Shown: positions 63,247 to 64,000 of the stretch, piece after piece
Layout: the number at the start of each line of letters is the position of its first letter
Position numbering within the stretch: the first letter of the stretch is position 1
Source of the DNA: Metellina segmentata
Taxonomy: Eukaryota; Arthropoda; Arachnida; Araneae; Tetragnathidae
Direction of reading: 5' to 3'
NCBI GenBank assembly: GCA_947359465.1
Contig: OX375878.1
Location: 79,277,627 to 79,341,626 of the forward strand
Length of the DNA: 64,000 nucleotides
The notes under the pieces: generated by a model
The model's database searches: none
What the model saw: only the letters and a program-made list of their open reading frames with translations
Told to the model about the DNA's origin: nothing
Translations under genes and position numbers: made by a program

Positions 63247-63977
63247 CAGGGTGGTAACAGAACCTGGAAAACCGGGAAATCAGGGAATTCTCAGGGAACT
63301 TTTTATTTTTGGAAAAATCAGGGAAATTTTAGGGAAAATTTGCAAATTTTACAAAAAAATCAAGGAAATTTTGACAATTTAAACGGTTACCATTAAGGTT
63401 TGTGATATTTAGAGATGCACGATTACGAGTACTTTTGAGAATCGAATAAATTGTATTCGCCGAAATTGTAATTCGAATAAATAACCATAGCGTCGTAATT
63501 TTTAAACACCGCGAAAACCCCCGCCGCGATTTTTTTCCCGGCTGCAGCGTCTTGTCGCCGTGAGGCTAGCGATACAATTTGTGGGATACAATTTAAAATT
63601 TGTGTAACAAATGATGTTTTTTGTGTATTAAATTTAATATTTTTGTTTGCGATTACATTTTTGTAGAATTTTTTATGCATATTTGCATTTGGTTTCGATG
63701 AATAGTGTGACAATGTAGGGTCAGATGTAAAAAGTTCATAATCAAAATATTTTGCATTTTTTCTCCAGTTTTTTCAATTGCAATTATAAGAGTTCCATTG
63801 AGGTTTCCAACCCTTACAATAACAATTAAAATATCTGTAGAGGAATAATACAAAATATTTGTGGAGAATGATACATTTACACCCTCTGACCCTAAATATT
63901 TAAAAACAGTGTTGTGTGGATAATATATATCGATACCAATCACGGAACTTTTTTTCAAGGATTTTGTTGCCACCCTG
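63247..63977. mobile_element. MITE-like element, 731 bp, at the 3' edge
   Basis: Ends CAGGGTGGTAACAG and, reversed, CAGGGTGGCAACAAAATCC, flanked by TATGA on both sides (63242-63246 and 63978-63982), a 5-bp target duplication. The left part has 'CTGGAAAACCGGGAAATCAG' and repeated AGGGAA phrases, common in arthropod repeats. No transposase is recognisable; two minus-strand frames of about 100 codons match nothing I know. Confidence 0.75.
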
Positions 63978-64000
63978 TATGACAATGAAGTCTAACATTT

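Overview
The window is arthropod nuclear DNA: AT-rich, with GT-AG introns, many transposons and one large muscle gene on the + strand. The gene is the 5' part of sallimus (sls), the arthropod kettin/titin gene. I could trace 44 coding exons from a proposed start codon at 16246 to 63212, in one continuous frame of about 2,871 codons. They encode 20 complete immunoglobulin (Ig) domains and the first half of a 21st. The gene runs off the 3' edge. A dispersed repeat family (at 4.8, 5.3-6.0, 9.6, 10.3 and 50.8 kb) looks to me like one common in orb-weaving spiders. A spider is therefore my best guess, from memory rather than a database search.

Layout. 1-6229: non-coding, with a 255-bp tandem duplication and a roughly 161-bp repeat array. 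6230-6423: a candidate muscle promoter (MEF2-type box) and a non-coding leader exon ending in a strong donor. 6424-16237: a long intron. 16238-16268: a 31-nt micro-exon with the proposed start codon. 16269-26192: a second long intron with Helitron, MITE-like and retroelement debris and a 28-bp repeat of HSF-like dyads. 26193-34858: the N-terminal region (Ig1-Ig4 with Q/S-rich spacers), interrupted by an apparently intact 1.5-kb Tc1/mariner-type transposon in an intron. 36587-63212: the kettin array, in which a linker plus the front half of each Ig sits in a first exon and the back half in a second exon that is always exactly 144 bp. Every exon in the array is symmetric, phase 1 to phase 1, apart from one extra intron in the linker of Ig12.

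Kettin works at the Z-disc and in the I-band next to it. Its linker-Ig units bind along thin filaments and tie actin to the Z-disc and thick filament. The N-terminal Igs and spacers seen here would be the Z-disc end of the molecule.

The introns act as a trap for mobile DNA: two non-autonomous Helitrons with clean termini, a Kolobok-like element nested inside a dead mariner, an internally deleted Tc1 element, a tRNA-derived SINE, two inverted copies of one MITE, and a 731-bp MITE at the 3' edge. The most unusual observations are the fixed 144-bp exon architecture, histone-type 3' stem-loops inside one Helitron, and inverted MITE copies that could bring two introns together around a block of in-frame exons.
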